From the NCBI GenBank assembly GCA_050309765.1, contig JBNRMU010000018.1, positions 1 through 23,269 on the forward strand: DNA of 23,269 bases. The letters run 5' to 3'. This document shows, in pieces, positions 21,826-23,269 of this stretch. Within the stretch, counting starts at the first letter, position 1. The number at the start of each line of letters is the position of its first letter. Made by a program: the position numbers and the translations under genes. This stretch comes from CALWRM01 sp050309765. GTDB taxonomy: Bacteria; Bacillota; Clostridia; Christensenellales; UBA1750. Under the pieces are notes generated by a model. That model was given only the letters and a program-made list of their open reading frames with translations. It was not told the origin of the DNA and did no database searches.

Positions 21826-23269
21826 TTACCTGCTGGCGCGCAGGGTGATTACCAGCGCGGCCGCCGCCAGCAGCACGAAGATGGCGCCTATTGCCAGGCC
21901 ATAACTCTGTGCAAGGGGATTTTCTTCGTCTTTCGCTGCTGATTCCGTTTCTATGGCAGGAGCGGGCGTTTGCGGGGCAAAAGCGCTGGGCGCAGGCGTT
22001 GCCGTCGGTTTCGGCGCGAGGCTGGCCGCCGGCATGGCCGTATGCTCTGGCGCGCCCTCCTCCTGCTTTTGCGCATCTTCTGCCGCTTCGCCTTTGAGCG
22101 TACATACGGCCAAGCAACCCACGCCGTTCAGGCTTGCGCTGCCGCTGCGGCCGTTCCAGTTCAGCTTTGCCGTTTCCGTGCCGCCGTCCGGCAGCAGGCG
22201 GATCAGCCAGATGCTCTCCGTATCCGAAAGCTGCTCAGGATACAGGCGCAGCAGCACGGGCTCATCGTCTGGAAGGCGCGCGCCTTCCTTCTCCAACGCG
22301 ACCGTATAGGCGTCAAGCCCTGCAAGCTGTGCCTTTTCCTCTTCAGCCAGGCGCTGTGCGGCCAGTTCCAACGTTGTTTGCTGCTGTGCATCCGGCGCGC
22401 AAAGCACGATCGTTATCTCCTCTTCCCCGCTCTCCGGCTGCAGCAAAAACCCTTCCTCCTGCGCTTGCTGCGGGCTGAGACGGCGCTCGAAGCGCACATC
22501 GTAGGCCTGAGACTGTGTAACGCCGCAGAAGCGTACGTCCACCTGCACATCTCCCAGACCGCCCCCGGGCAGGGCGAACGCACCGATCATCTCCGCACGC
22601 AGGGGCACGGACGGCAGCTCGGCTCCATCCGCGGTCATGGGCGTGACCACGCCGCCCGCCATGTCCCAGGCGCTGTCGCTGTCTGCGTCGTAGCTGCGCT
22701 TGTCCGGTGGCGTGACCAGTAAACTCGCTGCCGCAAGCCTGATGGACCCTTCCTCCCAGACGAGCGCATTTTCGTCCGTTTCACCGCTTATAAGCGCGCT
22801 TCCGCCCTCGTGCACGATCATCTGCGCTTCGGGTGAAGTAAACTTGATGCTGCCGTAGGCGATCAGCGCCGCGCCCTTATTCACTTCGACATTCTTGCGC
22901 AGGCAAAGGGTCAGGTTCGGCGGCAGGCAAAGCATTTCGCGCAGGCGCAGGCTGTGCTGCGGCTCCACGCTATATTGCCGTTCCGGGCAGCGCTCGGCTT
23001 CACAGACGATCACAAGAAGCTGGTCCAGGCTGCTCGGCGTGAACGTTCCCTCCATCGCATCCAGGGCGATCCCCCTGCAGCTGCTACCCGGCAGGCTGCG
23101 GATCAAAAGCTTGTCCACACCGCCGATCAGTCCTTCTCCGCGGATGCGTCCCTCGTTTTTCACCGGCGTTTCCACGCTGATCCGGGCGCCCGCGCGCCAG
23201 CTCCACTGGCCGGACGGGGCGACGGACAACTCCTTTAGGTGTAGTTCGCTGCCCGCGTAGCACTTGAGC
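21826..23269 (-). CDS. Large membrane-anchored surface protein, 5' end outside the window
   Basis: The open frame runs to the window edge without a stop or convincing start; TTG at 23229 has AAAGGAG directly against it and is unlikely. About 480 residues are visible. The distal part is repetitive beta-rich sequence with many short Gly/Val/Ser strands (GSIKFTSPEAQMIVHEGGSA, VWEEGSIRLAAASLLV), resembling beta-helix or carbohydrate-binding-like regions. A domain with LYPEQLSDTESIWLIRLLPDGG comes next, then a Pro/Thr/Ala stalk and one transmembrane helix with a short basic end (RASR). Stalk and anchor match the style of the surface proteins at 391-3054, without sequence similarity in the ectodomain. 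There is no LPXTG. The family is not recognised. Confidence 0.8.
   Translation of the reverse strand, partial: LKCYAGSELHLKELSVAPSGQWSWRAGARISVETPVKNEGRIRGEGLIGGVDKLLIRSLPGSSCRGIALDAMEGTFTPSSLDQLLVIVCEAERCPERQYSVEPQHSLRLREMLCLPPNLTLCLRKNVEVNKGAALIAYGSIKFTSPEAQMIVHEGGSALISGETDENALVWEEGSIRLAAASLLVTPPDKRSYDADSDSAWDMAGGVVTPMTADGAELPSVPLRAEMIGAFALPGGGLGDVQVDVRFCGVTQSQAYDVRFERRLSPQQAQEEGFLLQPESGEEEITIVLCAPDAQQQTTLELAAQRLAEEEKAQLAGLDAYTVALEKEGARLPDDEPVLLRLYPEQLSDTESIWLIRLLPDGGTETAKLNWNGRSGSASLNGVGCLAVCTLKGEAAEDAQKQEEGAPEHTAMPAASLAPKPTATPAPSAFAPQTPAPAIETESAAKDEENPLAQSYGLAIGAIFVLLAAAALVITLRASR

Overview
The window looks like a chromosome segment from a G+C-rich, Gram-positive-type bacterium, most likely a gut Clostridia (Christensenellales/Oscillospirales-like). 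Supporting signs are lipoprotein signal peptides on ABC-transporter adaptor proteins, surface proteins with Thr/Pro/Ala-rich stalks and a C-terminal membrane anchor, strong Shine-Dalgarno sites, CCA-encoded tRNAs, and transcription-attenuating riboswitches. The species assignment is an inference.

Layout. (1) 1-4448, minus strand: the start of rpmE (ribosomal protein L31) with its promoter and a leader hairpin, preceded by a compact operon. In transcription order the operon encodes an MFS-like transporter, a four-helix membrane protein, three tandem paralogous membrane-anchored SH3-like surface proteins, and a 58-residue membrane protein. (2) 4534-7999: an Eis-type GNAT acetyltransferase (+), an M42 metallopeptidase (-), and an overlapping pair, RdgB/HAM1 nucleotide pyrophosphatase plus YfcE-type phosphoesterase (+). 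(3) 8082-9131: nine tRNA genes (Arg, His, Gln, Lys, Leu, Gly, Gly, Lys, Lys) behind a perfect-consensus promoter. (4) 9159-9961: an isolated AT-rich gene for an unknown membrane protein. (5) 10038-13672: two divergent transporters, each behind its own riboswitch and terminator. A lysine riboswitch precedes an NhaC-family transporter (-). A yybP-ykoY (Mn2+) riboswitch precedes an OadB-like sodium-pump subunit and a 46-residue OadG-like protein (+). (6) 13815-21779: an operon for a MacB/FtsX-class ABC system with three different lipoprotein adaptors, one double-length permease and two ATPases. The second ATPase ends in an AbrB/SpoVT-like domain. (7) 21826-23269, minus strand: the C-terminal part of a large anchored surface protein that runs off the window.

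The observations most worth following are the Mn2+-type riboswitch in front of an orphan OadB/OadG pair, the ABC ATPase-AbrB fusion inside a three-adaptor ABC system, and the operon with the triplicated surface-protein family. No CRISPR array, rRNA, transposase or integrase was seen.
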